From positions 48,828,779 to 48,892,778 of the forward strand of contig NC_090319.1 of assembly GCF_040869045.1 (NCBI RefSeq): a stretch of DNA of 64,000 nt. The letters run 5' to 3'. Made by a program: the position numbers and the translations under genes. The DNA is from Eurosta solidaginis. Taxonomy: Eukaryota > Arthropoda > Insecta > Diptera > Tephritidae. This document shows, piece by piece, positions 1-10,539 of this stretch. Each line of letters opens with the position of its first letter. Position 1 is the stretch's first letter. The notes under the pieces were generated by a model. The model searched no databases. It worked only from the letters and a program-made list of their open reading frames with translations, and was not told the origin of the DNA.

Positions 1-80
1 TTGGAAATGAAATGCACAATTGAAGCTCACGCTGAGTATATAATGTTCGGTTACACCCGAACTTAGGCACCTTTACTTGT
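1..80 (+). mobile_element. 3' end of a DINE-1-like (Helentron) element, cut by the window edge
   Basis: The sequence ends with the family's 3' signature: CTGAGTATATAATG, then the hairpin GTTCGG-TTACAC-CCGAAC, then a pyrimidine-rich run ending CTTACTTGT-type. The same end occurs at about 7095, 45735 and 63841. The rest of the element lies outside the window. It abuts the first visible kinase exon at 106, so it sits in the preceding intron. Confidence 0.7.
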
Positions 81-105
81 TTTAATTTAAAGCTAACCGA
101 TTTAG

Positions 106-369
106 TATTGAAACCTGGTACACTAAAAATGATCACTACGGCAGTGTTTTATATCGCACCAAAGTCAACTATATTTTGGAATCAAAGCTTTCGGAAGAAA
201 AAGTTCAGTAATTTATTATGAATGTCGCACCTTTCGTTGATGACTATAAAAAAGATATTACTTGTGATTTGCATTTATTTCAAACGGACATTCAAATGTA
301 CAAAGAAGTGCTGCCTAAAATAGAAAAAGTGCTGAGGCAGTATGGTGATGAAATAGTGCTGGGCCCAAA
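106..369 (+). pseudogene. CHK-like kinase, first visible exon (N-lobe), with in-frame TAA
   Basis: The acceptor is gatttag at 99-105 and the donor is AAA|GTGAGT at 369/370. The reading frame is I-E-T-W-Y-T-K-N-D-H-Y-G-S-V-L-Y and continues through APFVDDYKKD to MYKEVLPKIEKVLRQYGDE. The TAA at 209-211 is in this frame. An ATG follows at 218, but a start there would lose the nucleotide-binding strands. A weak alternative acceptor (ttcag, 204-208) just before the stop cannot be excluded but has no good pyrimidine tract. A decayed paralogous copy of this exon lies at 12608-13371. Confidence 0.82.
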
Positions 370-399
370 GTGAGTTTCCAATGAATATTATTATTAAGC

Positions 400-2215
400 C
401 TTAAGGCATTTAGTACCTCTTCAGGCTTTTTACTCCATATCACATAGAGATTAAGAGTCACACCACCTAGATGGGAGAGTCGCTGCCTTGCAGATCGACG
501 CATTCGCTGAGAATGTGAACCGGCGTTTCATCCTCAAGGTCACAGAAACGGCCTGTCTTTGCCCTGGACAGTCAATCCAGTGACGTACAAATTGTTTTGT
601 TTCCCAGTTATTTATGGTTTCCCTGGTGTGCTTTTTACAGTCCACAAAAGTGGTCTGATCCAAAGAATGCTGCTGTAGCACCCTGCTTTGCTAGTAATCT
701 GCATGTTCATTACCTTCATGTCCCTGATGTTGGAAAAGCTATCCTTGGTCAAACTTTGTTTTTGGCTCCCATGTTACTAAGAATTTCAATACAGTCGTCC
801 ACTAGCTTAGATGTAATTGTGTAGAATTGCAAGGCAGGCAGGGCCGCCTGGCTGTCCGTCATAATGTAGATGCTCTTCGAGGATGAACCTCTCCGTAGAC
901 ATTTTCTACCGCAAATTTCTATTGCTTGGATTTCTGCCTGAAATATGGTAGGCTAGCATCACATTGGTATCGATTTCTTGAAGTTCGGCCCATAGATGCC
1001 GGCTCCCGTTCTTCCGTCATCAAATACCGATCCATCCGTGAACCAGACCTCTGAGTCAGAGTCATTATAAGGATCTTTCCCAGTGGGTTCTGTCCATAAT
1101 GGTCACTTCAAAGTTCAGTGAAATTCTGAGCTTATGGGGCATTACGTCACGCAATTGTAATTCGGGATTTCCTATGAATTTTCTTATTACTTTCATATGC
1201 CCTATCGAGTTTCCTAGCTCAAATTTCGGAATATTTTGAAGTCTAAGTGTACCTAGTGTTGTTCCTTTCTCTGTCAGAATAGGGATGGGAGGTATTCCCA
1301 CTAAAGCACTAAGTGCATCAGCGACGTTCTCATCGCACCCGTTATGCCAATGCAAAATAGTCGATGCAGTTTGCTTAGTTTTTCTGTATCTGACCTTGGC
1401 GTGACCTTCTGCCACCAAACTAGGGAAGCATAGGTGACTATTGGCTTTACAACACTACTAAATTTCCAGTATAACATTTTTGGAGATATCCCCAAAGTTT
1501 TGCGGTAGAGTCGAGTAGAGGCGAAGAAAGCTCTTGTGGCTTTTTTTAAGATAGCATCCAAATGAGCATTCTGCGTGAAAGTTCTAACCAGTGTAACCCC
1601 TAGGTATTTTCCTCCATTAAGAATTGTATTTTAGGTCCACCCAGGGATTGTTGTGGGAGGGATGGTTTCTTTTTCCAGGAGAAAGGTAGTAGGAGAGTTT
1701 TTTTGGATTGGTAAACAGTCCTTTGGTATCTCACCATCTTTCTATGATGCGAAGAACTTGTTGCATACGATCTGATATTGTTTCCTCGTGGATCTCTGTG
1801 ATGCAGATAATAGGTCATCTGCATACCCTTGTCAAATCCCTTGATTTTCAGTAACTGAAAGAGGTCATCTATGACCAAGACCATAGGAGAAGGGAGAGCA
1901 CACCCCCTTCTGGGCATTCTCTTGTGGCCGCAATTATTAAATAGATTTTTCTACTCTTTAACATGGATAGCACACATCGAATTATCATAGGGCTTATATC
2001 CTTGTCAAACATAGCTTCTTCGGTAGCTTGATGTGTTTTGTTATCGAAGGCCCCTGATAGGTCAATAAAAGAGTAGATGGCTATATTTTTTGATTCTAGA
2101 GCCTTTTCAATGTTTAACGTGCGGTTATGAATAGCTACGAGGATTTCCCTGACTGGAAGGCGAACTTATTCCTACACAGAGGGCGTTTATTTAGATTGAA
2201 CTTTAGGAGAAACGA
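400..2215 (-). mobile_element. Decayed jockey/R1-type LINE, RT and RNase H part, in kinase intron 1
   Basis: On the minus strand, around 1815, the frame reads YADDLLSASQ, the RT catalytic box. It is followed near 1620-1300 by GGKYLGVTL, HLDAILKKATRAFFASTRLYRKT and KPIVTYASLVWWQKV, typical of the RT thumb region. An RNase H domain follows at about 1060-810 with FTDGSVFDDGRTGAGIY, FQAEIQAIEIC and MTDSQAAL. Several frameshifts and stops interrupt it, so no protein is made. Its 5' part is missing, as in most LINE insertions. It lies antisense to the kinase gene. Confidence 0.75.
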
Positions 2216-2690
2216 GCTCAGGCTTATTTTAAACAAATTTTAGACCTAGAAATTAACCTGTACTTTTTTTAAGGCCTTTGATACGTTGAATATGAAAAAA
2301 GACAATAATAGACAGGAGTGGAAATTGGAGAGGGTAAAAAGAGAAAGGAGAGAGGAAGATAAATTGGGAGAGGGTCGAAGGCAGAAAAGAAAGTGGGGTG
2401 AGAAATGGAGATGTAATTGGAATAAGTGCAAGATTAAGAAGAGGATGCAAGAGAAGGAAAGTAGATGAAGAGAAATACTTAGTGGGAGTGTGGCTAGGAG
2501 TAGAAATGTGGTAGTAGAAGTGGTAGTGGAGTTGGACTGGGAATGGTTTTGGGGGAGGAAGGGGGATGAATGGATAAGGGATGGAAAAGAATAAGAAGAA
2601 AATTGGAAGATAAAGTAAAAGATAATGGGTTAGAAGGTGAAGAAGAAACGCGAGGCTTACTTTTTAAATATAGGCAAATCCATTTTCGGG
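2216..2690. repeat. Purine-rich (G/A) low-complexity stretch
   Basis: From about 2286 to 2650 the + strand is strongly G/A biased (runs such as gagaaaggagagaggaag). Open frames here come from the bias and are not genes. A pyrimidine-rich counterpart lies at 11930-12270. Confidence 0.6.
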
Positions 2691-2699
2691 CCGATCAAA

Positions 2700-3300
2700 G
2701 TCTGTCGGGCACTATAGTATGGTTAGGTTACAGGACGAACAGACTACCTGATTCCCTATCTGCACTTCGAGGTAGATCTTTAAGCCACGATAGAGGTGGT
2801 TGATTGGTGCAAGGGTGCTCTAATGGCGGACGAGGCGATACATGTGTACACAGATCGTTCCAAAGAAGTGGAAGGAGTAGGGTCTTTGGTATACTGTGCT
2901 GATCCGGAAATAATAAACATATCCTACAAGCTGCCAGATTACTGTAGTATTTTCTAAGCGGAAGTATTAGCCGTAACCAAAGCAGTAGAAACGGTGGAAC
3001 TGCAGGCGTATTAACTTTTATATTGACAGCCAAACAACAACTAAGACAATAACCTCGCATAGCATAGCATCTAAAAGTGTGTTAAAATGTAAGCAGTCCC
3101 TGGAGAGAATTGGGGCAGGGAGAAGCAGCAAGTGGCTTAAGTCCTAGGAAGTTTCTAGTATTTGCCAAGAGGACGGATTTATTTTATAACATAGGTCCTG
3201 GTTTTTGAAAGGGGTTTTCAGTTTGTTAATTAAAATAAACTTCTGTTAACACTACGGACTCATTTAGTCTATGTGAGGTCTACATGGACCGGCACGATCA
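2700..3300 (+). mobile_element. LINE RNase H fragment
   Basis: On the + strand from 2822 the frame reads ADEAIHVYTDRSKEVEGVGSLVYC, then PEIINISYKLPDYCSIF, a stop, then AEVLAVTKAVET. This matches the start of a LINE-type RNase H domain (YTDGSK and FQAE motifs), here with Gly changed to Arg in the first motif and a stop at the Gln position of the second. The piece ends near 3300 in aactaacctaact, a short pentamer tail. It is in sense orientation within kinase intron 1. Confidence 0.6.
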
Positions 3301-3700
3301 AACTAACCTAACTCTAGTGTGAGTATTAATGCAAAATGTTTGAACGTGAGATGGTCGATTATGACAAAAGTTCTGAAAGAGGGCCTTCTGCTATAAAATG
3401 CTGGGCTGTAAAGAGTAGTACCAAAATAACGAGCAGTACAAATTTTTATAAGAAATTGAGGGATCTTCAAAAAAGATAAATACCATGCACAGCTGACTCG
3501 TTTAAAAGTTATGCGTAGTTGAATTTCGTCCATAAACACTATGCGAGGAAATAATAATTTGAGATGAAAAAAATTTCATTCAACTTTAGAAAAAATTATG
3601 TTTGCAATTTGAGATCCTACGTTTTCTAAGATTTATATTTTCGTCCAATGTCGTTACAAACTATTTCTATTTCTCACCCAAATTGCTGTTATACTTCTTT
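3301..3700. other. Unassigned AT-rich intron sequence
   Basis: No coding similarity, repeat ends or tandem structure were recognised in this part of kinase intron 1, apart from the acceptor at 3692-3702. Confidence 0.4.
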
Positions 3701-3702
3701 AG

Positions 3703-3868
3703 GTTAATTGACTCTAGCGCCACGTCTCCCTCCTACATCATCTTCGAAGATTTGGCAGTGAAAGGCTACACTACAATCGGAAGTCGGTTCACAAATATTG
3801 ATGAAGTAAAATTTGCATTACTTAAGCTGGCAAAGCTTCATGCGATTAGCTACAAGTTGAGCAAAGAG
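3703..3868 (+). CDS. CHK-like kinase, exon 2 of those visible (hinge region)
   Basis: The acceptor is cttctttag ending at 3702; the donor is GAG|GTGAGA at 3868/3869. The exon completes the split lysine codon of the previous exon and reads LIDSSATSPSYIIFEDLAVKGY...LLKLAKLHAISYKLSKE, ending in phase 0. The IFEDL hinge and the LAKLHA helix are family hallmarks. No lesion is visible. Confidence 0.85.
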
Positions 3869-4149
3869 GTGAGAAAACCCGGGAATGCAGAGAGTATATT
3901 AACTTTGGTAACATAACGGTTGGTTTTACATATACAAAGGAATCGAATATATACAGACTTTCATATATAAAAATTATCAGTATCGGAAAAATTTGATTTA
4001 GCCTTGCCCGTCCGTCCGTCTGTCTGGCCGTCCGTTGACGAAAAAAGGACGTGTGGCACTCGGGGACTACCGCGGTAAAGCTATTGCATATTATCAACAT
4101 ATGCAATTATAATATTTATGCAACATTTTGTTTTCTTTGATATTAATTC

Positions 4150-4440
4150 GAGTTTTGTCTTAAACTTTAACTTTATTTTTAACTTTAAATTCAACTTTCA
4201 CTTTAACTTTAACTTTAACTTTAACTTTATCTTTAACTTTAACTTTAACTTTAATTTTAACTTTAAATTCAACTTTCACTTTAACTTTAACTTTAACTTT
4301 ATCTTTAACTTTAACTTTAACTTTAACTTTAACTCTAACTTTAACTTTAATTTTAACTTTAAATTCAACTTCACTTTAACTTTAACTTTAACTTTAACTT
4401 TAACTTTATCTTTAACTTTAACTTTAACTTTAACTTTATG
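4150..4440. repeat. (CTTTAA)n hexanucleotide microsatellite
   Basis: About 290 bp of near-perfect CTTTAA/TTTAAC units with occasional TTTATC and TTTAATT variants, inside the DINE-1-like element. Internal tandem repeats are a normal feature of the DINE-1 core. The long repetitive reading frame across it is an artefact. Confidence 0.85.
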
Positions 4441-4692
4441 ATAGAGATCCAATTTTATGTATTTGGCATGTTGCTAACACCGAACCTTTTTCGAACCTTT
4501 TCGAACCTTTTTTGACAAATATCCGTTACGGTTTTTTTTTTTTTTTGATTTAGTCGCCAAGCTCGCGATAAAATCTATGCAATAGCTTAATAACTTAATC
4601 AATATTGAGGTATCTTCACCAAATTCGGTATACGGGCTTATCTGGACCCAGAATAGATTGGTATTGAAATAGTGAAATCATATGATAATGAC

Positions 4693-6238
4693 GGTGCAGT
4701 GAAATAACTCCCAAATGAAATAACTCCCTTGAAATAAGTCCCAATAAAAATGAAATAACTCCCAACTTTAATAAATGAAATAACGCCCAACTTTAATAAA
4801 TGAAATAACTCCCAAAGAAGGAAATGAAATAACTCCCAATATTTGCCAGTTATTTCGTAATGAAACCACAAGTCCCAAAAAAAATGAAATAACTCCCAAA
4901 TGAAATAAGTCCCAAAAAAATGAAATAAATCCCAAATCAAAATTTGAAATGGTATCTTTATACTATATAATCAGTTACAATCAGATTTGGAAAATACAGC
5001 AAACTATTATGTACATATGTAAAAGTTACAATTACAAGAAAACTTGAATAGTGTCGTCGAAGTAAAGGGAATTTATTTTAAAAAATAGCATTTTTTTTAT
5101 AAAATTAACATAATTTATTAAAAGTAAAAAATAAAAGGAACAAGTCTGCGTAGAACACTTTTTGCATAGGCGGCCTTCGCCATGCCAAGTCCGGGTGTAT
5201 GGTATAACCGGGGCTACCGCCACGGTGATGTCCTTCTGCGTAGTACACCCGTCTGCTTAAAAAAAATAACCCTGGGCTACGCCATGCCAAGTCCGGGTGT
5301 ATGGTATAACCGTGGCGGTAGCCGCTTATGCAGAAAGGTGTTCTACGCAGAATTAGTGTGCATCGCGCGATTTTTTTATACCAAATTTTCTATTTTTTTG
5401 TAAAGTAAATAAATAGGGTTGAATGAAAAAGGTCCATTTTCCTCGTTAGTACTATTTAAAAATCTTTCATTCGTTGGAACAATTTAAAGTATCTGGTACC
5501 ACCAAGCAAGCAGTGAATTAGATAAAATGACTGTATGCTTGTGTTCGCGGAAAGTAAACAAATAAATCATTAAATTTTACAATAATACGCAAATTTAAAC
5601 AAATGCAAATAGTTGATTGTGGTTTCATAAATATTATAAAGTGTACTTATGTATAAAATTCTTGTGAAAGTGTTCATATGTAGATAAAAAGTGATAGTTA
5701 TGCCATGATAAATTTAACTACTAATTATTAGTAAATTGCTAATAACAATTAAAGACTACTTACTGATTTGTCGTTGGCGAACTCCCTGAGAACCTATGTG
5801 CAAAATTTCAAAGTTCAAGCCCCTTTGGTTTACGAATAAAACCAATTGGTCCCTTAATGTATAGCCAACCCAGAAACTGTTAGAAGAACGTCAAAGTTTG
5901 ATAAAATTGTATTTTTAAGAAAATGAAATAACTCCCAACAAAAATGAAATAACTCGCAATGCCTGAATTACAAACAATGAAGTAAGTCCCAATAAAATTG
6001 AAATAACTCCCAATCTCAAAAAATTATGAAAAAACTACCAAAGAAATTTTATTGGGGATTATTTCATTTGGTAGTTATTTCATTATGAAATAATTACCAG
6101 CAAAAATTATGAAATATGTCCCAATGAATTGGGAGCTATTTCATAATGAAATAAGACCCAGTTTGTATGGAAAATATTTGTGAGTTATTTTATTTTTTTG
6201 TTGGGAGTTATTGCATTTGGGAGTTATTTCACTGCACC
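4693..6238. mobile_element. MULE-like non-autonomous TIR element with 9-bp target duplication
   Basis: The ends are inverted copies starting GGTGCAGTGAAATAACTCCC, about 36 bp long with one mismatch. They are flanked by identical GATAATGAC at 4684-4692 and 6239-6247. Nine-bp duplications and long TIRs fit the Mutator superfamily. The host is the DINE-1-like repeat, and related copies near 61640 and 36330 show one uninterrupted copy of the target region. About ten GAAATAACTCCC variants stand in the left arm (4698-4935) and more in the right arm (5920-6235) on both strands. No transposase is visible in 1546 bp. A GC-rich palindromic block lies inside at 5144-5351. Confidence 0.78.
5144..5351. 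repeat. Imperfect palindrome with an internal 31-bp direct repeat
   Basis: The outer arms TCTGCGTAGAACAC (5145) and GTGTTCTACGCAGA (about 5338-5351) are inverted copies, continued by GCATAGGCGG and CCGCTTATGC. Two direct copies of a 31-bp unit starting CCATGCCAAGTCCGGG lie at 5180-5210 and 5282-5312, and GCTACCGCCACGG is inverted at about 5314-5325. It is more GC-rich than the rest of the element and may be a separate foldback insertion. Confidence 0.7.
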
Positions 6239-7160
6239 GATAATGACGCCTACTTTTTATGTATTTAACATTTTGGAAAACACAAAAAATCTGATTATTT
6301 GGTAAATAATACACCTAGAATGTTGAAATTTTATATGTGGATTGATATAAGGAGTCTTGATGAAATGTTGAAAAACTTTTTGAAAGTGTGCATGGCACCT
6401 CTGTGGCCCACTTGTGAAAACCCCATTTTAAACCTATCATTACAAAATTCGGCAGAGAACTTGCCTTTGCTATACGGAACGCTTCGAAGAGAAATTAACG
6501 AAATCGGTTAAGGACCACGCCCACTTTTATATAAAAAGATTTGTAAAGCTACATCTTTGCAAACATGAGTTTTATATCAATTACTTTTCTTTTCCCAAGT
6601 GGAATTATAACAAAAAATAGGAAAAAATGCAAATTTTTGAAAATGGGCGCGGTACTGCCCCTTCTATGACTAGGCAATAGTTCGGTAGCCATAACTCGAA
6701 GATAAACTTCCGTATCGTAAGAAGATTTGGTACACATATTTTTCTTATAGCAGGAAATATTTCTAGTAAAAATGGACGGGATGGGCTAAAGACCACGCCC
6801 ACTTTTATATATAAAAATATTTAAAAGTGTCGTATACTAGAATAATAAGCTATATCTTAGCGAAAAATAGTTTTGTATCGAAGATATATCACTTTACAAG
6901 TTTTATTGTAAGAGAAAATCGGGAGACATGTTTGTAATGGGCGTTTCCACGCGCTTATTCCAATCAAGCCTCAAAAAATTAATCCCTTATAACAAAATTC
7001 GAAAAAAGTAATTTATCTGTAATGAACTGTACAATGGAAGCTGACGCTGAGTATATAATGTTCGGTAACACCCGAACTTAGACACCCTTACTTGTATAAT
7101 ATTCATTTTAAATGTATATTACTCTGTTTAAAAGTGATTCTACTTTCTTTCCATTCGCAG

Positions 7161-7466
7161 AAAGATACCAGTTTTGCTGCTTTGGACAAAGGCTCTATGA
7201 ATTCTCTCGACCCTAATAATTTCGATTTTATCAAAAATGCAACGAAACTACTTAAAGAAGTTTTAAACGAACATAAAGATTTGAGCGCTTTTGTGCCACT
7301 AATTGATGCAGTTGACGACGTTTTGTTACCTAAAACCATCGCTATGTTTAATGAAAATCGTGATGGCAAATGTAATAATGGCTTAACTGTGTTAAATCAC
7401 GGCGATTTTCATGCAAAGAATATTATGATACAAACGGTCGGAGGCAAACTGAATGATCTTATGCTG
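7161..7466 (+). CDS. CHK-like kinase, exon 3 (catalytic loop)
   Basis: The acceptor is ccattcgcag ending at 7160; the donor is CTG|GTAAAC at 7466/7467. There are 102 codons in phase 0. The exon includes helical linker sequence (NATKLLKEVLNEHKDL) and the catalytic loop LNHGDFHAKNIMIQ, where the Asp of HGD is the expected catalytic base. The exon is intact. Confidence 0.87.
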
Positions 7467-7536
7467 GTAAACAAATATTGGGATTTATTATAATTATTTT
7501 CAAATTTTTATCGAACTTAATCTTAAACCTAAACAG

Positions 7537-7753
7537 CTCGACTATCAAATTAGCGTTTTTGGTTCGCCAGCTATTGATCTGCATTACGCTTTTGCAATGA
7601 TATTTAGTCCGGAAATGAGGCGAGATCATCATGATGAATTGCTGTTCTATTATATAACCAATTTCCAAGAGACATTACGAAAAACGGAATATCAAGGCGC
7701 TATACAAACTATCACAAATTTTCGAGCGGAGTTGCAAAAGCATCGATATTGGG
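7537..7753 (+). CDS. CHK-like kinase, exon 4 (metal-binding segment and C-lobe)
   Basis: A short 70-bp intron (7467-7536) separates it from exon 3. The exon reads LDYQISVFGSPAIDLHYAFAM and continues to LQKHRYWG; D-Y-Q corresponds to the D-F-Q magnesium-binding motif of the family and SPAIDL to the conserved SPAVDL. The donor is TGGG|GTAAGT at 7753/7754, leaving phase 1. Confidence 0.86.
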
Positions 7754-7766
7754 GTAAGTGTTTTTA

Positions 7767-8439
7767 AATGGTGACTTTTTTGACGCAGCGATTTTTAGCC
7801 GTAACTGTGATTAAACTGTTAGATATGTTTTTATCCTTCGGCGTTGTTGTAAGAGTTCTATGCTTGAACCAAACAACTGCAAATATAATTTAAACTTTAT
7901 TCAGTGACGCCAGATAGTGGGAAATTACCCATTTTGTGGGATTTTCCCCCATAAAATTAATTAAATGGGAAAAAGGGACTAATTTTGCCCTCCATATAAA
8001 AAAGCGAATTTCTTATAGCAAATTTACCTACGTATGAAAAGCAAATCATAATATGACTAAACCAAATTCAGCACTCCTACCAAACAATACTTTAAAATGA
8101 TTCGTTGATTTTCATTCGTACAGTACACCATATATGTAATACTCCTATATTGCTAATAGAAAATGCTCTCAATGTGTTTTGAATTCGAAATCAAAACAAG
8201 GCAGCCTATACATTTTTTGTGATTTTAACAGAATAAGTGTGACAAGAAAAAATTTAAATTTAGGTACATTCGATTATTGAAAACAAAAACAAAAACATTT
8301 AAACAGCATATAGGCACTCTGATGTTTGGGAATGTACCTAGCCTTTTGTAGCAATATAGGATTATTACATATATGCAATACACTGATAAAATGTCATTAG
8401 TAAATACTGTAAAATCAGGAAAGCACAAAATAGAAGGGT
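7767..8439. other. Unassigned intron 4 sequence
   Basis: AT-rich DNA with no recognised coding or repeat structure. It is bounded by the exon 4 donor on the left and a gypsy fragment on the right. Confidence 0.4.
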
Positions 8440-9284
8440 GGTTCAGTTGGAGAGGCTAACAGCGGTTGGATCGAGAGATTTGTCTGATCGGGACGATTAG
8501 ACTTAGCTGGAGGGCAGTGTGACGTATGTTGACATCACCATGCTGTTAGTAACAAAGATTTTTGAAAAATAAAGATGTTGCATGCGCGGACTTCGGTGGA
8601 AAGCAGCGGAGGTTCACAAAAATCGAATAGGTATCTTTCACCACACCACAAACTTTTACAAAATTTTTAACATAATTAAATCACACAAAATACACTGACT
8701 GAGTGAAAAAATTTAAATCCTGAACACATTATCTGAATAAAAAGGGTAGAAATAATTGCTAAATAATAAATACAGACAGTGGTAGTTTAACACATTCTGC
8801 TATGGTGAGTGGTGAATATGACCTACTAGAGTTTCCACACTATTTTTCGTTCCTGCAACATCTCTATTTTAAATTGTCTCTGTTAGTAAATAATCGCAAC
8901 AACAAAACACAGCAAGCAACAAAACTCACAAGCCAACGAAGAGATATCACACACACACACATGTAATCATCAGCCGAAGTAGTTACTCCCACATACACAC
9001 GCATATGGCTAGTAGAAAACAGAAACTACGAATATATATGTATATAGCTGGTAGCCAAGCACGAGATACAACTGTTCGCGAAATTACTAGACCTTAGGAG
9101 AAATGGGTGAACGGGAAAACCGAGAGTATAAAAGCAGCGCAAACTGGGGAATCAGTAAATCAATTTAATTTAAACACGTTTTTTTACTCCCAATTAATCT
9201 AAATAAAGACCAGTTTGCAATACTGAATATTGGAGTTATTTATTCGACAGTTCAGCGATACGAACGTTAGCAGGAGGTGCATAA
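8440..9284 (+). mobile_element. Ty3/gypsy fragment: polypurine tract plus 3' LTR, SAP-gag family
   Basis: At 8440-8517 the sequence resembles the 3' internal end of the full element at 39000-45451 (GATCGAGAGATTTGTCTGATC, then a purine tract ending gctggagggcag). The LTR then begins TGTGACG at 8518. It contains the promoter motif GAGTATAAAAG (TATA at about 9127), AATAAAGACC near 9205 as poly(A) signal, and a 3' part matching the solo LTRs (CAGCGATACGAACGTTAGCAG). The last bases and anything beyond are replaced by a SINE near 9285. It lies in kinase intron 4. Confidence 0.72.
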
Positions 9285-9592
9285 TAACCAGGGTTCACTG
9301 CCCGGGCAAAACAACATTAAAAATTTAGATATAACTTTTTTCAATTAGAAAAAATTCTTTCCGAGCGCTTTTGCCCCTCTGCAATGATTTGGCAAACACA
9401 TCGAGTTAATATCTGCCATGAAAAGGTTCTCAGTTAAAACGTATCTGCCTTGCATATACCGGTCCCGTCCCGCCAATTTGTAGAATAAATTAAAAGGAGC
9501 ACAACGCAAATTGGAAGAGAAGCGCGGCCTAAAATTTCTTCGGATGTTATCGTGCCTTACATTTATTTATTTTTTTTTTTTAATTGGTTTGC
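9285..9592 (+). mobile_element. tRNA-derived SINE, 5' head truncated
   Basis: The copy begins in the B-box region (GGGTTCACTGCCCGGGC), then follows the same body as the complete copy at 36414: ATTTCTGCCATGAAAAG-like, CTGCCTTGCA, AGGAGCACAACGCAAATTGG, and CTTCGGATGTTATCG. It ends in (ATTT)n/T-rich tail near 9590. Many substitutions show that it is old. Confidence 0.72.
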
Positions 9593-10246
9593 TTGGCCTA
9601 TCATTCGTATACAAAAAGCATAATTTATTCCTAAGATATAATTTGGAACGTTTCACCGCATTCTTATGTCCGCTGCAAACAAAAAGCGTTTCCATAGAAG
9701 TTTTCAGGAGGAGGATGAGTACATTGGCTGGTTAGAATCTGTTCCTAACGTTTCATTCAAAGAATTTTAGAAGGCATGCAGTGCATTGTCTCAACTCCCA
9801 CTAGAACACATTTGATAGCTCGGATTCTATTTTCTATATAAAGAGCACCTCTCTTAATAATTAATGTAGTTTTGTATGTTTCCATTCAATTAATAAAGTT
9901 ATTGTGCTCAGCTGATGATATCGCTTCTGTAGCTGAGCAGCTTTGAGAAAACGCTGCCCATCAAGAATTGGAAACAAGAAATGAGCAGAATCAGCCTGGT
10001 TTCATTGGGCCACTTCAGAGCAGTGCGCTGCCACAACGTTCGAGAAAAGAAATTTTTAGATACTATAAACCGTCATGCGATTTTTTATTTTGGATGTGTC
10101 AACAAGGGAATCTTTTTTTAAATTCCTGTGGCTAATTTCATAGAGTTTATCTGGCAACACTGACTTAATTACGAAATGCGAAACCGAACGAAAACTCTTC
10201 GATTTTATGATTTCTAACTATTTTTTCGTTTCTTTTCTTTTCATAG
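9593..10246. other. Unassigned remainder of kinase intron 4
   Basis: No recognisable domain or repeat ends. The last 30 bases form the pyrimidine tract and acceptor of the final kinase exon. Confidence 0.4.
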
Positions 10247-10428
10247 GCCTCTTTTTAATTCTATCATTCCTGATTATCAACTATGCATTCGCGGACGAAA
10301 AGGGAGACCTCGCACAAGTGATCGAGAATCAAACAGCACAAAAGAAACAATTAGAAGATCCACGGATGTTGAATGAGCTTAGAGAAATATTTCCGAAATT
10401 TCTATATGAAGGTTATTTTGAGTATTGA
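10247..10428 (+). CDS. CHK-like kinase, last exon
   Basis: The acceptor has a strong pyrimidine tract (tttcttttcttttcatag) ending at 10246. The exon completes the split glycine codon and reads LFLILSFLIINYAFADEKGDLAQV, ending EIFPKFLYEGYFEY-TGA at 10426-10428. The position and length match the usual C-terminal exon of these kinases. A polyadenylation signal follows about 105 bp downstream. Confidence 0.8.
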
Positions 10429-10533
10429 CGGCTTATTAATATGTCAAAAATATTAATTTTAAATAATATTAGTGCGCATAGAATTTGCTAGAATTACACT
10501 TATTTCAATATTTGTTTTTAGTGTAGAAATAAT

Positions 10534-10539
10534 AATAAA
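10534..10539 (+). terminator. Polyadenylation signal AATAAA of the kinase gene
   Basis: AATAAA lies 105 bp after the TGA of the last kinase exon, followed by TG-rich sequence near 10610. The position fits a short 3' UTR. Confidence 0.55.

Larger units (their letters stand above)
3889..7095 (+). mobile_element. DINE-1-like (Helentron) element in kinase intron 2, interrupted by a TIR element
   Basis: The 5' side begins at GTATATTAACTTTGG, then carries the family block with TAGACTT, a run of CCGTCCG units (about 4009-4034) and repeated CACGCCCAC-like blocks (6515, 6795). The 3' side ends with CTGAGTATATAATG, the hairpin GTTCGG-TAACAC-CCGAAC, and CCCTTACTTGT at 7095. The same arrangement is known from Drosophila INE-1/DINE-1: CCGTCTGTCCG and GCCACGCCCAC blocks, with a 3' hairpin. 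It contains the microsatellite at 4150 and the TIR element at 4693-6238. No transposase is encoded, so it is non-autonomous. Confidence 0.7.
106..10428 (+). pseudogene. CHK/EcKinase-like (DUF1679/CHKov-type) kinase gene, 5' end missing, one in-frame stop
   Basis: Five exons join in frame: 106-369, 3703-3868, 7161-7466, 7537-7753 and 10247-10428, about 377 codons against roughly 400-420 in the family. They encode the N-lobe (DHYGSVLYRTKV), the hinge (SYIIFEDLAVKGY), an alpha segment (LAKLHA), the catalytic loop HGDFHAKN at 7398, and the metal-binding segment DYQISVFGSPAIDL from 7540. Introns have GT-AG ends and matching phases (2, 0, 0, 1). The family phosphorylates small hydroxylated substrates such as ecdysteroids or choline-like compounds and expands in tandem in insects; the substrate here is unknown. 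An in-frame TAA at 209-211 lies between the N-lobe strands, where other exons are intact, so this is either a recent pseudogene, a null allele or a sequence error. Introns 1, 2 and 4 (2.5-3.3 kb) are filled with transposons. The start codon and promoter lie left of the window. Confidence 0.85.

Noticed and set aside
2286..2468. Lys/Arg/Glu-rich 60-residue frame
   Set aside because: Product of purine-rich low-complexity DNA; the opposite strand gives equally long frames.
4118..4441. Long open frame of FNFNFN and LTLTLT repeats
   Set aside because: It is a translation of the (CTTTAA)n microsatellite and has no composition or context of a gene.
4638..4940. Aromatic-rich repetitive frame on the minus strand
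   Set aside because: It only translates the GAAATAACTCCC array of the MULE-like element.
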